Source: Nitrosomonas sp.
GTDB taxonomy: Bacteria; Pseudomonadota; Gammaproteobacteria; Burkholderiales; Nitrosomonadaceae
Direction: 5' to 3'
Assembly (NCBI GenBank): GCA_019745325.1
Contig: JAIETK010000022.1
Location: forward strand, 90,246 to 154,245
Length of the DNA: 64,000 nucleotides
Part shown: positions 49,126-58,243 of the stretch, one piece after another
How the letters are laid out: each line of letters opens with the position of its first letter
Numbering within the stretch: position 1 is the first letter of the stretch
Notes under the pieces: generated by a model
Told to the model about the DNA's origin: nothing
Databases searched by the model: none
What the model saw: the letters and a program-made list of their open reading frames with translations, nothing else
Translations under genes and position numbers: made by a program

Positions 49126-50721
49126 ATGAGTGTGTCCTTGAAAACACGAATCTGGAATACGGTTGAGAATCCTGATCAATTTCCAGAGCTGAATGACGAC
49201 GATTATCGAAGCGACTGGGTGCGCGAACGCCGTGATTTTGGCGTTGCTTTTTCGGGAGGGGGTACGCGTTCAGCATCGGCAACGCTTGGTCAGCTGCGCG
49301 GATTGCGAGAAATAGGGCTGCTTGAGAAGGCCGGTTATATTGCTGCGGTTTCAGGGGGATCATGGGCAGCGACGCCTTTTACTTTTTTACCGGAGAATAT
49401 TGCGGATGATATTTTTCTCGGTCCAGTAGTAAATCCGGAGAATCTGTCGATGCAGAATCTAGGTTACGCACCGGAGCATTCATTGGCTTATGCGATTTCA
49501 CATACTATTTTAGTCGATGATTTGTTTAAAGGCATTGCTGGCGACGAAACCTATGCTCGAATCATCGGCAGGCTTTTTCTCAAACCGTTCGGGCTGAACG
49601 ATACCCAAAAATTCTTTACCTACGATGAAAAATCCCGGGTGGCGGCATTGCATAATAATCCATCAAGCGATATGGATTTTTATTTGACAAGAAAGCACAG
49701 GCCTTTCTTGATTGTCGGCGGCACTCTACTGATGAAAGGCAACAACCCGGAGCAGCGGAAAATGCAAGTTGAGTACACACCGATTTATACCGGTATCCGC
49801 AGTTCTTTTCCGCAAGCCGGAAAAAGAAAAGGATTCTTGTCTTTTGGTAAAAAAGCCAACCTGGGCGGCGGTTATATCGAAACCTTTGCTTACGATTCGG
49901 TGAAACCGTCAGCGACATCAGAAAATCGCATCTTTCAAGTAGCATTGAAACGGCAAGGCGCGCGTTTTACATTGTCGGACATGATAGGCAGTAGCGGTGC
50001 AGCGCCGGAGGAGCAAGTGCATAAGCACAATTTCACATTTCTCGGCTTCCCCGAATTCGAGCACTGGATCGTGCATCCGATCGATCAAATCGATAAAAAT
50101 TCTGCGGCTGAATATCCGCATGGCGATGGCGGAAGCTTGGAAAATTTTGGAATCATGCCGTTGCTTGCGCGCCAAGTGAAAAAAATCTTGGTATTTATCA
50201 ATACATCGAAGCCTTTTACAGCAACTGCTGACTATACCGACGATTTGGCGCCATTATTCGGTAGGCGCGAGAATGTTGATGAAAAGGATGGAGAAGTTCA
50301 GTTGCGGGTGAATCAAGTGTTTGCCAAAGAGAAACTGGATGCAATGATTCAAAGCTTCAAGAATTGCTTGGAAAAAGGCGATACATTAATTCATAGCGAT
50401 GAATACGATGTGATGGAAAATAAACATTACGGTATTCGTCCTTATCGCGCGAAAATCTGTTGGATCTACAACGCACAAGTCGATAGATGGCGTAATGCGA
50501 TTGGTGATGAATCGCTCAAAGCCAAGATACCGACGCGATCTGTGAAGCCCGATGGTGAATTTAGACGATTTCCGCATTACAGGACTTTTTTTGAAAATAA
50601 AACCATCAAAGGCGCTGGCATCATCGATTTGACCGCCAGGCAAGTCAACTTGCTTTCGCATTTGCCTTGCTGGAATGTGCTGGAAAACCGTCAGCGCATT
50701 GCAGAGTTTTTTCAATTGTGA
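49126..50721 (+). CDS. patatin/cPLA2-like phospholipase-domain protein
   Basis: A 531-residue protein with the active-site pattern of patatin-like and cytosolic phospholipase A2-like lipases. The oxyanion loop is FSGGGTRSAS (43-50), the likely nucleophile is S76 in AAVSGGSWAA, and the likely catalytic Asp is D334 in HGDGGSLENFGIMPLL. The SGGSW form and the Arg in GTRSAS are closer to the cPLA2 branch than to typical bacterial patatins. No signal peptide is seen, so it is probably cytoplasmic or peripherally membrane bound. It has a good ribosome site (GGGAGG) and stands alone. The lipid substrate and the biological role are unknown. Confidence 0.82.
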   Translation: MSVSLKTRIWNTVENPDQFPELNDDDYRSDWVRERRDFGVAFSGGGTRSASATLGQLRGLREIGLLEKAGYIAAVSGGSWAATPFTFLPENIADDIFLGPVVNPENLSMQNLGYAPEHSLAYAISHTILVDDLFKGIAGDETYARIIGRLFLKPFGLNDTQKFFTYDEKSRVAALHNNPSSDMDFYLTRKHRPFLIVGGTLLMKGNNPEQRKMQVEYTPIYTGIRSSFPQAGKRKGFLSFGKKANLGGGYIETFAYDSVKPSATSENRIFQVALKRQGARFTLSDMIGSSGAAPEEQVHKHNFTFLGFPEFEHWIVHPIDQIDKNSAAEYPHGDGGSLENFGIMPLLARQVKKILVFINTSKPFTATADYTDDLAPLFGRRENVDEKDGEVQLRVNQVFAKEKLDAMIQSFKNCLEKGDTLIHSDEYDVMENKHYGIRPYRAKICWIYNAQVDRWRNAIGDESLKAKIPTRSVKPDGEFRRFPHYRTFFENKTIKGAGIIDLTARQVNLLSHLPCWNVLENRQRIAEFFQL

Positions 50722-50961
50722 GTGGCATCTGGTGCAATACCCGTTGGTTATTGTACCGTTTGTGGTAAATCCTCATGGTGCATTGCGCTATGCTCGTTAG
50801 CACCGCACAATCTTATTGTTGTTTTACTCGCCTTGCCTGTTGAGCTTGTGCGAAGACCGTGGACAAATGAACTTTTGTTCATGCTGCGTTACCTTTGCCT
50901 TCGATAAACTGATTGCCATTTCCATACACAATGGCTCATCACCCACTAGGAGGGGTTCAAC

Positions 50962-51660
50962 ATGAAATCGATGAAATACGAAGGTGTAGCTATCATGCTT
51001 CTGCTGATGGTTACATCGGTACCGCAGCCGAGTTTCGCCGGCCCCTTTCTTATGACAGCTGAGGGCTACATCTATGGTCAACTCAGTAATGTGCGCCAAG
51101 AACGTAGTATTAACCAGGTTTACGTTGGAGAAATTTCGCTGGGGCATGAGAGTTTTGCAAATACCGGCTCAACTCATTTGTGGCATTTCTGCTTTGAAAA
51201 AAACCGTTATGAGGAAATTGAAAGTTTTATCGGTAGGAATGTGGTCGTTGAGTATAAATTTCCGAAAAGCAATGATTTGTTATCTTGTGCGCAACCTAAT
51301 GAATTACTGGAAATTTGCACGATTAACCAGGAATTTTCATGGGAGCAGAAGCATTTTGTTGGCGATATTCATACTTCCGATCCTGAGGTATCACGTGGGG
51401 TCAAAATCGGTAGAATTACCAATCTGACCAAAAACAAAGACATGAGCAGAATTTATTATATGACGTTACAGATTGGCCGCGGTGGTAGTAACTTTCATCA
51501 TTTCATGATCGATGATCACGATTTGTATGATTTTGCGATCAATGCATTAAAAAATGCGGCGTTGGTGAAAATACATTACAGCGATCGCAGGTCATATGGG
51601 AATGCCTATGGATTGGGTTTTCGATCGGTTGTTGCGGAAATCGAGGTTGTTGATCGATGA
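50962..51660 (+). CDS. secreted protein of unknown function with internal duplication
   Basis: A 232-residue protein with a signal peptide (hydrophobic core IMLLLMVTSV, likely cleavage after SFA at residue 26). I do not recognise a family. The mature part looks like two copies of one unit: residues 35-103 (GYIYGQLSNV...SLGHES...LWHFCFEKN...NVVVEYKFP) and 147-208 (VKIGRITNLT...QIGRGGSNFHHFMIDDH...ALVKIHYSD) share the same order of strands and a central HxF/HHF core. Three Cys residues lie in or after the first unit only. The ATG follows a strong AGGAGGGG site, which supports a real gene. It may be periplasmic or exported. Confidence 0.7.
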   Translation: MKSMKYEGVAIMLLLMVTSVPQPSFAGPFLMTAEGYIYGQLSNVRQERSINQVYVGEISLGHESFANTGSTHLWHFCFEKNRYEEIESFIGRNVVVEYKFPKSNDLLSCAQPNELLEICTINQEFSWEQKHFVGDIHTSDPEVSRGVKIGRITNLTKNKDMSRIYYMTLQIGRGGSNFHHFMIDDHDLYDFAINALKNAALVKIHYSDRRSYGNAYGLGFRSVVAEIEVVDR

Positions 51661-52009
51661 GATTTTTGAGCTAATGTGCCGTGTTTGTCGCCGCACAGAT
51701 TTCAAATTTATTGCCTTTTGCTTCGTCCGGAATCAATCAGCGTGAGCTGCAGCGTTTGTTATGCGCTCCCTGATGCAAGTAAGGAAAATTCCAACATTGC
51801 GCAGCAAAAAATGGAGAATTACTATCTGCGGCACGGAAAAGTAGTGTTAGAATCCTAACGCCGGGTTAATTTTTATCATATAAGGGAGTTGAAAAGATTG
51901 ATAAAGACGGCTTTGGCAATGTTTGCCCTTTCCTTGAGTTACTTTGAATATGGCAAGTATGAAATAGAACTTATGATCAAATGACTAATTACTACAAAGG
52001 ATATCTAAA
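51661..52009 (+). other. intergenic region upstream of the carbonic anhydrase gene
   Basis: About 350 bases. An open frame near 51676-51858 gives no recognisable protein. A 28-codon open frame is described separately. The last part is AT-rich and should contain the promoter of the carbonic anhydrase gene. Confidence 0.5.
51898..51984 (+). CDS. possible 28-codon small protein
   Basis: A TTG-initiated frame follows an AAGGGAG ribosome site by about nine bases and would encode IKTALAMFALSLSYFEYGKY and a short tail after the start residue. The hydrophobic first half could form a short membrane segment. It ends 25 bases before the carbonic anhydrase gene. There is no homologue I can name, so this is only a candidate. 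Confidence 0.2.
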   Translation: MIKTALAMFALSLSYFEYGKYEIELMIK

Positions 52010-53014
52010 ATGTTTGAAAGTTTAAAAAATCTGTTAAAACATTTTACAGGCAGTCAAGAAACAGCATCGTCAGCACCAGAAACTCAAACACCACTACAAC
52101 AACCACAAACCGCTTCAACATTCGCCTCAACCGCTTCAGCTTCTGAAGAAAGTCTTAATCAGTATATCTCGTTAGCGCAATTTAACCTGGGTCTGGGCAG
52201 TATCGGGCCCGACAATCGCGATGACATCGATAAGAATGTATTAGTACAAATGTATCAGGCGATTGCGTCCGGTGTTTTCAATGTACCCGCTAACGGCGTG
52301 GTACCGGAAATCTGTGTCGACGGTCGCACCAAAGCCGATGGTTCGCGCTTTAGCGCGCCGTGTGCGGCGGGCGGCACCTTGAGCATCGTATATGGTGGCG
52401 ATTTGGGCGGTAATTCATCCGCCGGGGACGTGAACGAGCTCCAATTGACGGCGCAGACGATTGATTCGCTCAAATCGAAAGGGCATTCCACCGGCGTGCA
52501 CGGCGATGACCACGGATCTTGCGGATGCGGCGCGTGCGCCAAAGCGCCGACGATTTATCAGCACGTCTCGGAACGTATCAACGATATCGCCGCGCTGGTT
52601 GGAAAGCTCGGCATTAACGTGACCGACGCGGAGAAAGGTTCGATTGTGCAGCAAGCCAACAATCGCCTGGGGCAGGCAGGCTTTTTCGCCGAAGACCGCG
52701 CTGCGGTGCTGCAAACGGCGCAGGATTGCGGAGCGCTCTTTGAAGAACTGGTCGGCAAGCACAACGAACTCGGCATCGCATTGAACACCAAGCCCGGCAC
52801 CACCGTGGATCGCGCTGCGATTCGCGCCAAGTATGGCCCGCAATACGATATATTCGTGGTCGATGCCTGGGCATTCGGCAATGCGGCTAAGGATATCAAT
52901 ACCACCGGCAGCGATGACGACATTCAACGTGTCGCGAAAGCCATTACCATTCAGAATGTTGCCACGGCTTCGATTCTTGGTCATGGCTCATTGCGGATTA
53001 TTCCCATCGCTTAA
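52010..53014 (+). CDS. zeta-class (cadmium-type) carbonic anhydrase
   Basis: A 334-residue protein. After a Ser/Thr/Gln/Pro-rich N-terminal linker (about 15-48) comes a domain with the active-site pattern of zeta carbonic anhydrases: CVDGR (C102, D104, R106), a His in STGVHGDDHG (H164) and a Cys in GSCGCGA (C173). In the diatom enzyme the metal is held by Cys, His and Cys, and an Asp and an Arg in a C-x-D-x-R arrangement assist catalysis, exactly the spacing seen here. There is a single repeat and no signal peptide, so it should act in the cytoplasm. The neighbouring SulP transporter supports a role in bicarbonate supply. Metal preference (Zn or Cd) cannot be told. Confidence 0.78.
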   Translation: MFESLKNLLKHFTGSQETASSAPETQTPLQQPQTASTFASTASASEESLNQYISLAQFNLGLGSIGPDNRDDIDKNVLVQMYQAIASGVFNVPANGVVPEICVDGRTKADGSRFSAPCAAGGTLSIVYGGDLGGNSSAGDVNELQLTAQTIDSLKSKGHSTGVHGDDHGSCGCGACAKAPTIYQHVSERINDIAALVGKLGINVTDAEKGSIVQQANNRLGQAGFFAEDRAAVLQTAQDCGALFEELVGKHNELGIALNTKPGTTVDRAAIRAKYGPQYDIFVVDAWAFGNAAKDINTTGSDDDIQRVAKAITIQNVATASILGHGSLRIIPIA

Positions 53015-53029
53015 CTTCTTCAGATAACA

Positions 53030-53073
53030 GACGCCCTTCATCGGGGCCGTTTTCGATCCCGATGAAGGGTGTC
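53030..53073 (+). terminator. long hairpin between carbonic anhydrase and SulP genes
   Basis: GACGCCCTTCATCGGG (53030-53045) pairs with CCCGATGAAGGGTGTC (53058-53073) in a 16-bp stem with one G-T pair and a 12-base loop. It starts 16 bases after the carbonic anhydrase stop. There is no T-run, so it may reduce read-through or protect the 3' end rather than fully terminate. Confidence 0.55.
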
Positions 53074-53245
53074 TTGCAACACGGCAGCGGCAATTCTTGT
53101 CTTTCGGCTGTTCAACAACTTGTGATGTATATCAAAGTCACGCGCTGGCAAATCGTATGTAATATTCCAGCCTGAGCTGAACGCATAGCTGGTTTATCCT
53201 GGCGCGGATAATTCCCACGGACTTTTTGCAGCATTCGGAAAAATC

Positions 53246-54538
53246 ATGTCGCAGAACACGCAAAACCCATCGACCGGCCCGGCTGCCTTCCAATCGCGAT
53301 TTTTTGTGCGCGACCTGCAAGCCGGCATCATCACCGGAACCATGGCAATTCCGCTATCCGCCGGGATTGCATTGATGTCCGATTATCCGATCAAGGTAGC
53401 CTTGGCAACCGTCGTGTTCGCATGCTTCGTCGGCTGGATCAATGCCTGGTTCCGTCCCGGGAATTATGTCGGCGCTCCCGGTGTCGCCGCCGGCTTGGCG
53501 CCGGTGCTGGCATTGGGCGTGGCAACGTTCGGCATGGAAAATATGGCGTTTGTCATTTTTATGACGGCTTTGATGCAGGCCATTATCTGGAAATTCAATT
53601 TGCAGAAGTACATTCTGGTCGCCGTTCCGGAATATCTGGTTGAGGGATTGTTGGCCGGCGTCGGGCTGAAAATTGCCATCAATTTTTTTGCCATGACTTA
53701 CGAAATACCGGACAGCCTGGTTACGGAAAGCTTCTGGAACGCTGCGCGCATCCAAATGGTGTCGATCTCGCTGCTGGGGATGGTTGCATTCGTGTTTCTC
53801 TTCAATCAATTTCAGTCCAGGCAACCTGCCATTCCGTATTTCTTCCTGATGGTTGCCGGTGCGATTCTGGCGCAGTTTATCGCGATGCCGATGCTGCACG
53901 TGGAGGATGTGCCGTTGCAGTTATCGCTGCCGTTGCCGCGTTTCGACCATGCGCTGATGTGGTTGTATGTTTTGGGATTTGCAGCCATGCTGGCGGTGAT
54001 TGATGTGATTGAGCAAGTTATGAGTAATGCCGCCATCCAAAAAATCGATCCGTTGCAGCGCAGATGCAATACCAATAACAGTTTGCTGGCGATCTGGGTT
54101 GCCAACATGGGGTCGAGTTTTTTCGGCGGCATGACAAATCTGGATGGATTGGCCAAAAGCACCACCAATAAACTGGCCGGCGCCTATACCAAATTCTCGG
54201 TACTGGTGATCGGGTTGGTAGTTTTATTTTTTGTGATCAATACGCAATATCTCGAATTCTTGCCGAAATTTTCGCTGGCGGTGATCATGATTTTCACCGG
54301 CTGGAAGATGATTCTGGGGTTATTGCATGTTGCGCACCAAGGACAGTACGCATTGATGCTGGCGACGTTGTGCGCGTTACTGGTTTACCGCCTGGGGATT
54401 TTCGAAGGATTGCTGCTGGCGCTGGCTATCCACGGGTTTGTGAACTATGTGGTGCTGTATTATGTGCATAATGTTAAATCCGGCGCGATCATCAGGAAAT
54501 ATTTGCAGCGCTTTTCCATCGGGGGCGGCGCCGATTAA
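53246..54538 (+). CDS. SulP-family inorganic anion transporter, no STAS domain
   Basis: A 430-residue inner-membrane transporter of the SLC26/SulP family with about 12-14 helices. The N-terminal signature DLQAGIITGTMAIPLSAGIALMSDYP, the helix-3 region YVGAPGVAAGLAPVLALG and the FFGGMTNLDGLAKSTTNKLAGA segment are typical. The cytoplasmic STAS domain usual in this family is absent; the protein ends soon after the last helix. Members carry sulfate or bicarbonate (BicA). With a carbonic anhydrase gene directly upstream, bicarbonate is the most likely substrate here. The TAA stop (54536-54538) lies in a solo end of the dispersed repeat, so the C-terminal residues may have been changed by its insertion. 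Confidence 0.88.
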   Translation: MSQNTQNPSTGPAAFQSRFFVRDLQAGIITGTMAIPLSAGIALMSDYPIKVALATVVFACFVGWINAWFRPGNYVGAPGVAAGLAPVLALGVATFGMENMAFVIFMTALMQAIIWKFNLQKYILVAVPEYLVEGLLAGVGLKIAINFFAMTYEIPDSLVTESFWNAARIQMVSISLLGMVAFVFLFNQFQSRQPAIPYFFLMVAGAILAQFIAMPMLHVEDVPLQLSLPLPRFDHALMWLYVLGFAAMLAVIDVIEQVMSNAAIQKIDPLQRRCNTNNSLLAIWVANMGSSFFGGMTNLDGLAKSTTNKLAGAYTKFSVLVIGLVVLFFVINTQYLEFLPKFSLAVIMIFTGWKMILGLLHVAHQGQYALMLATLCALLVYRLGIFEGLLLALAIHGFVNYVVLYYVHNVKSGAIIRKYLQRFSIGGGAD

Positions 54539-54553
54539 TCAGCATTTCCCTAA
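54534..54553. repeat. MITE-like dispersed repeat, solo end (copy 4)
   Basis: Twenty bases whose reverse complement, TTAGGGAAATGCTGATTAAT, is the terminal sequence of the dispersed element (copies at 2378, 27860 and 36894). No other part of the element is present. It contains the stop codon of the SulP gene. Confidence 0.7.
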
Positions 54554-54580
54554 AGTATTTTCATCACGTAGTGAAACCCT

Positions 54581-55387
54581 ATGAATGACAAACCATCACC
54601 TGAATCGCAATCGTTTGCTGCACTGGTTTTAGCGGCCGACCGCACCGGCAAGGATCCCATTACCCGGCATACCGGCGCTGCGTGCAAGGCGTTCGCGCCT
54701 GTTGCCGGTATTCCGATGATTATCCGCGTGCTGGATACGCTGGCCGCCTGTGAATCGATTAATCAAATCATTTTATGCGGTCCGCCGGAATCGTTGTTGC
54801 ACCATTGCCCGGAATTGCAACAACGGATTGCCAGCGGGCAAGTCACCTGGCTGGCCAATCTCGATTCGCCCAGCCGCAGCGCCGAGCGGGGTTTAAGTAT
54901 TGTTCCGGATGATACGCCGGTGCTGATTACCACGGCTGATCATGCGCTGCTGACGCCCGCGATGGTGCAGGAATTTTTAAATGCATCAAGGACGGCGGCA
55001 GGCGATGCCATGGTTGGAACTGTGACGGAACAAGCAATTGCCGCAGCTTTTCCCGGCGCCAAGCGCACCATCATACGTTTGCGCGACGGCGGTTATCGCG
55101 GCTGCAATCTTTATGCATTCAGATCGCGAGGGCGCGCGCTGGTGCGTTTCTGGCAGCAAGCCGAGGATTTGCGGAAAAATCCCGTGAAACTGATCGCGCG
55201 CGTGTTGGGTTTCAAAACCGTGTTGTCGTATTTCTTTGGTTTTCTAACGTTGAAGCAAGGCGTCTCGGCGGTATCGGAGAGATCGGGCGTCACGATACAA
55301 GTGCTGGTACTGAGTGATGCGCGCGCCGGTATCGATGTTGATAAAGTGGAAGATCTGGAATTGGCGGAATCGTTGCTGAGGCAGTAG
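54581..55387 (+). CDS. MobA-like nucleotidyltransferase-family protein
   Basis: A 268-residue protein with the fold of sugar/cofactor nucleotidyltransferases: ALVLAADRTGKDPITRHTG at the N-terminus resembles the GxGxR nucleotide loop, then CKAFAPVAGIPMIIRVLDTL, and VLITTADHALLTPAMV holds the metal-binding Asp. The canonical GGxSxRMG loop of MobA is altered, so the nucleotide and acceptor are uncertain. It is in the same direction as the SulP gene (42-base gap) and converges on nudB. Confidence 0.72.
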   Translation: MNDKPSPESQSFAALVLAADRTGKDPITRHTGAACKAFAPVAGIPMIIRVLDTLAACESINQIILCGPPESLLHHCPELQQRIASGQVTWLANLDSPSRSAERGLSIVPDDTPVLITTADHALLTPAMVQEFLNASRTAAGDAMVGTVTEQAIAAAFPGAKRTIIRLRDGGYRGCNLYAFRSRGRALVRFWQQAEDLRKNPVKLIARVLGFKTVLSYFFGFLTLKQGVSAVSERSGVTIQVLVLSDARAGIDVDKVEDLELAESLLRQ

Positions 55388-55415
55388 CGTAGTTAATGTG
55401 ACAACTTTGGGCTTG

Positions 55416-55847
55416 TTACCGTGTCGGCAAGCTCATGATGGCTTCGGCATTGCTGCTGGAGAAGACTTTCCGGGCGGCTTGTTGCCACGGCAGCCAGATA
55501 TAGTTCAGATGCTCACGGGTTGAGATGGTAACCGGCATCGCCGACGGCAAACGCAAGCCGAACACGTGCTCGGTATTGAACCGTACATCCGGGCCATAGC
55601 GCCAGCGCCATTCTTCGTAGATTTCGTAGCGGTTTTCGACGTGCCAGCCGGTGAGTTGATAATCGGCTGCGTTTAAGCCGGTTTCTTCGGCGATTTCGCG
55701 CATTGCGGTATCGAACAGCGTTTCACCGGGATCCTGGCTGCCGGTTACCGACTGCCAGTAACCGGGGTGATCGGCGCGTTCGAGCAGTAAAACCTCTAAA
55801 TCAGCAGTATGAATAACGACCAGGACTGATACCGGGATTTTGTACAT
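55416..55847 (-). CDS. nudB: dihydroneopterin triphosphate diphosphatase
   Basis: A 143-residue Nudix hydrolase of folate synthesis. The Nudix box reads GSQDPGETLFDTAMREIAEETGL with all key residues, and YKIPVSVLVVIHT, LLLERADHPGYWQSVTGS and WRYGPDVRFNTEHVFGL are typical of NudB. It lies 18 bases downstream of aspS in the same direction, the conserved aspS-nudB order. Confidence 0.93.
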   Translation of the reverse strand: MYKIPVSVLVVIHTADLEVLLLERADHPGYWQSVTGSQDPGETLFDTAMREIAEETGLNAADYQLTGWHVENRYEIYEEWRWRYGPDVRFNTEHVFGLRLPSAMPVTISTREHLNYIWLPWQQAARKVFSSSNAEAIMSLPTR

Positions 55848-55865
55848 TCGCCGGCAGACCGATAC

Positions 55866-57647
55866 TCAACCTGGTTTTACTTCCGTTTGGCGTAAACGGA
55901 TGCTCAATTCGCGCAGTTGTTTTTCGTCGACGGTGCTCGGTGCATGCGTCAGCAAGCATTGCGCACGCTGGGTTTTGGGGAAGGCGATGACATCGCGGAT
56001 CGATTCCGAGCCGGTCATCATCGTCAGGATGCGATCCAGACCGAAAGCAATGCCGCCATGCGGCGGCGCGCCGTATTGCAACGCTTCCAGCAGGAAGCCG
56101 AATTTTTCTTGCGCTTCTTGTTCGGAGATATTCAGCGCGCGGAAAACCTTGGACTGTATTTCCTGGCGGTGAATCCGCACCGATCCGCCGCCGATTTCGG
56201 AGCCGTTCAGCACCATGTCATAAGCCTTGGATAATGCCTTACCGGGATCGGTTTCGAGCAGATCTTCGTGGCCGTCGGCCGGTGAAGTGAACGGATGGTG
56301 CAGGGCTTTCCAGCGGTTTTCTTCGTCATCGAATTCAAACATCGGAAAGTCGACGACCCACAGCGGTTTCCAGCCGGGTTCGGCGTGGCCGTGCTGATGA
56401 CCGATTTTGATACGCAATGCACCCAGCGATTCATTGACGATTTTGGCTTTGTCCGCGCCGAAGAAAATCAAATCGCCGTTTTGCGCTTTGGTTCTGACAA
56501 GAATTGTTTGAATCGTCGCTTCCGGCAGGAATTTCAGAATCGGCGATTGCAATCCTTCGACGCCATCCGCCAAGTTATTGACTTTGATATATGCCAATCC
56601 CTTGGCGCCGTAGATGGCGACAAAGCTGGTGTAATCATCGATCTCCTTGCGCGACAGCTCACCGCCCTTTGGCACGCACAGCGCGGCAACGCGGCCATCG
56701 GGTTTTTCCGCGGCTTCGCGGAAAACCTTGAACGGCACCTCTTTCATGATGTCGGTCAATTCGGTGAATTCCAGCGGCACGCGCAAATCCGGTTTATCCG
56801 AGCCGTATTTGAACATCGCTTCTTCATGCGTGAGCCGGGGGAACGGATCGGGCAGTTCGACATTGATCACCGATTTGAACAGTCCGCGAATCATGCCTTC
56901 CATCAAGGACATGATTTCATTTTCTGACAGGAACGAGGTTTCAATATCGATCTGCGTGAATTCCGGCTGCCGGTCGGCGCGCAAGTCTTCATCGCGGAAG
57001 CAACGGGTGATTTGGTAATAGCGATCAAACCCGGAGATCATCAATAACTGCTTGAACAGTTGCGGCGATTGCGGCAGTGCGAAAAAATGCCCAGCGTTGA
57101 CGCGCGACGGCACCAGGTAATCGCGCGCGCCTTCCGGTGTCGACTTAGTAAGCATCGGTGTTTCGATATCGAGAAAACCGTTCTGATCGAGAAACATGCG
57201 TACGGCCATCGCCACCCGGTGGCGCAAGCGCAGATTCGATTGCATCGCCGGACGGCGCAAATCGAGGTAGCGGTGCTCGAGCCGCACCACTTCGCTGAGG
57301 TTGTCGTCGTCCATCAGGAAAGGCGGTGTTAACGAAGTATTCAAAACTTCGATGGCGCTGACGAGGATTTCAATTTCGCCGCTGAACAACGCCGTATTGA
57401 CGGTTCCTTCCGGGCGCTTGCGCACCTTACCGGTAATTTTCAGCACGAATTCATTGCGTACTTTCTCGGCGATCTGGAAGGTTGCCGCATTATCGGGATC
57501 GCAAACGATTTGCACCAGGCCTTCGCGGTCACGCAGGTCGATGAAGATAACCCCGCCGTGATCCCGGCGCCGGTGAACCCAGCCGAAAAGCGTGACGGTT
57601 TGATCGAGATATCCGGCATTGATGGCGCCGCAGTAATTGGTACGCAT
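55866..57647 (-). CDS. aspS: aspartyl-tRNA synthetase
   Basis: A 593-residue class II synthetase of the bacterial type with the GAD insertion. The N-terminal OB-fold anticodon domain ([22 protein letters not shown]), motif 2 region ([20 protein letters not shown]) and motif 3 ([16 protein letters not shown]) are clear. I start at the ATG at 57647, which gives the standard beginning MRTNYCG; an in-frame TTG four codons upstream is less likely. In non-discriminating versions it also charges tRNA-Asn; that cannot be decided here. Confidence 0.97.
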   Translation of the reverse strand: MRTNYCGAINAGYLDQTVTLFGWVHRRRDHGGVIFIDLRDREGLVQIVCDPDNAATFQIAEKVRNEFVLKITGKVRKRPEGTVNTALFSGEIEILVSAIEVLNTSLTPPFLMDDDNLSEVVRLEHRYLDLRRPAMQSNLRLRHRVAMAVRMFLDQNGFLDIETPMLTKSTPEGARDYLVPSRVNAGHFFALPQSPQLFKQLLMISGFDRYYQITRCFRDEDLRADRQPEFTQIDIETSFLSENEIMSLMEGMIRGLFKSVINVELPDPFPRLTHEEAMFKYGSDKPDLRVPLEFTELTDIMKEVPFKVFREAAEKPDGRVAALCVPKGGELSRKEIDDYTSFVAIYGAKGLAYIKVNNLADGVEGLQSPILKFLPEATIQTILVRTKAQNGDLIFFGADKAKIVNESLGALRIKIGHQHGHAEPGWKPLWVVDFPMFEFDDEENRWKALHHPFTSPADGHEDLLETDPGKALSKAYDMVLNGSEIGGGSVRIHRQEIQSKVFRALNISEQEAQEKFGFLLEALQYGAPPHGGIAFGLDRILTMMTGSESIRDVIAFPKTQRAQCLLTHAPSTVDEKQLRELSIRLRQTEVKPG

Positions 57648-57767
57648 GATGTTGTTCAATAGGTTGAATGATGAAAATTAAAGGGTATTGTTTTTTGCTG
57701 CGCTGCAAGCGATCCAACGATCGGATCAATCCGACCGTTCCGGTATTTCGATAGCGGTTTCAATCCA

Positions 57768-58073
57768 TTACTCAGCGGCTGAAGCGGGAGTGGCGCTGCT
57801 TTCTTTACTTGCGGTTGACTCCGCAGCGGGGGCAGCCGCAGTCTGCGTGTTATCTTGAGTTGCCGCTGCTTTATCCGCCGGTTTGGATTTGCTGTTCTTG
57901 AAATCGGTGACATACCAGCCGCTTCCCTTCAACTGAAATCCCGCCGCGGAAATGCGTTTGACATAGCTGCTGCTGCCGCAAACCGGGCAAGCTGCAATCG
58001 GTGCGTCGCTTACTTTTTGTAAATGCTCTTTCTCAGCGCCGCATGAATTGCAACTGTATTCATAAATAGGCAT
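57768..58073 (-). CDS. FmdB-family zinc ribbon protein
   Basis: A 101-residue protein. The N-terminal zinc ribbon has the pattern MPIYEYSCNSCG...CPVCG, followed by KRISAAGFQLKGSGWYVTDFK, which is the family core; the C-terminal half is an Ala/Thr/Ser-rich disordered tail. The start ATG at 58073 follows GGAGGT by four bases. It is transcribed ahead of aspS, a common arrangement. The family name comes from a putative regulator of formamide use, but its true role is unknown. Confidence 0.9.
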   Translation of the reverse strand: MPIYEYSCNSCGAEKEHLQKVSDAPIAACPVCGSSSYVKRISAAGFQLKGSGWYVTDFKNSKSKPADKAAATQDNTQTAAAPAAESTASKESSATPASAAE

Positions 58074-58243
58074 CGAGACCTCCAACAATACAATATTGAA
58101 AAGCCGGGTATTATACCTTAACTCCCTGGGTTTGATAGGTTTCTGACCGTACTGCGTTTGTAATGAAAGACACTTCTACCCGGGATGCTTTTGTGCGCTG
58201 ACAACTCTGCTTGATCAGATTGATTTTCCGGAATCTCAGTTAT

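Noticed and set aside
49126-53014. The phospholipase and neighbouring genes as an anti-phage island
   Set aside because: No cyclase, reverse transcriptase, nuclease, TIR or helicase gene is adjacent, and the other genes have carbon-metabolism or unknown roles. No evidence for a defence system.
56295-56927. A 210-codon frame opposite aspS
   Set aside because: Antisense to aspS with no ribosome site or recognisable domain; a shadow of the real gene.
57660-57767. Possible remnant of a gene between the FmdB-type gene and aspS
   Set aside because: Related genomes often have a membrane protein gene here, but the 108 bases show no residual coding similarity that I can recognise.
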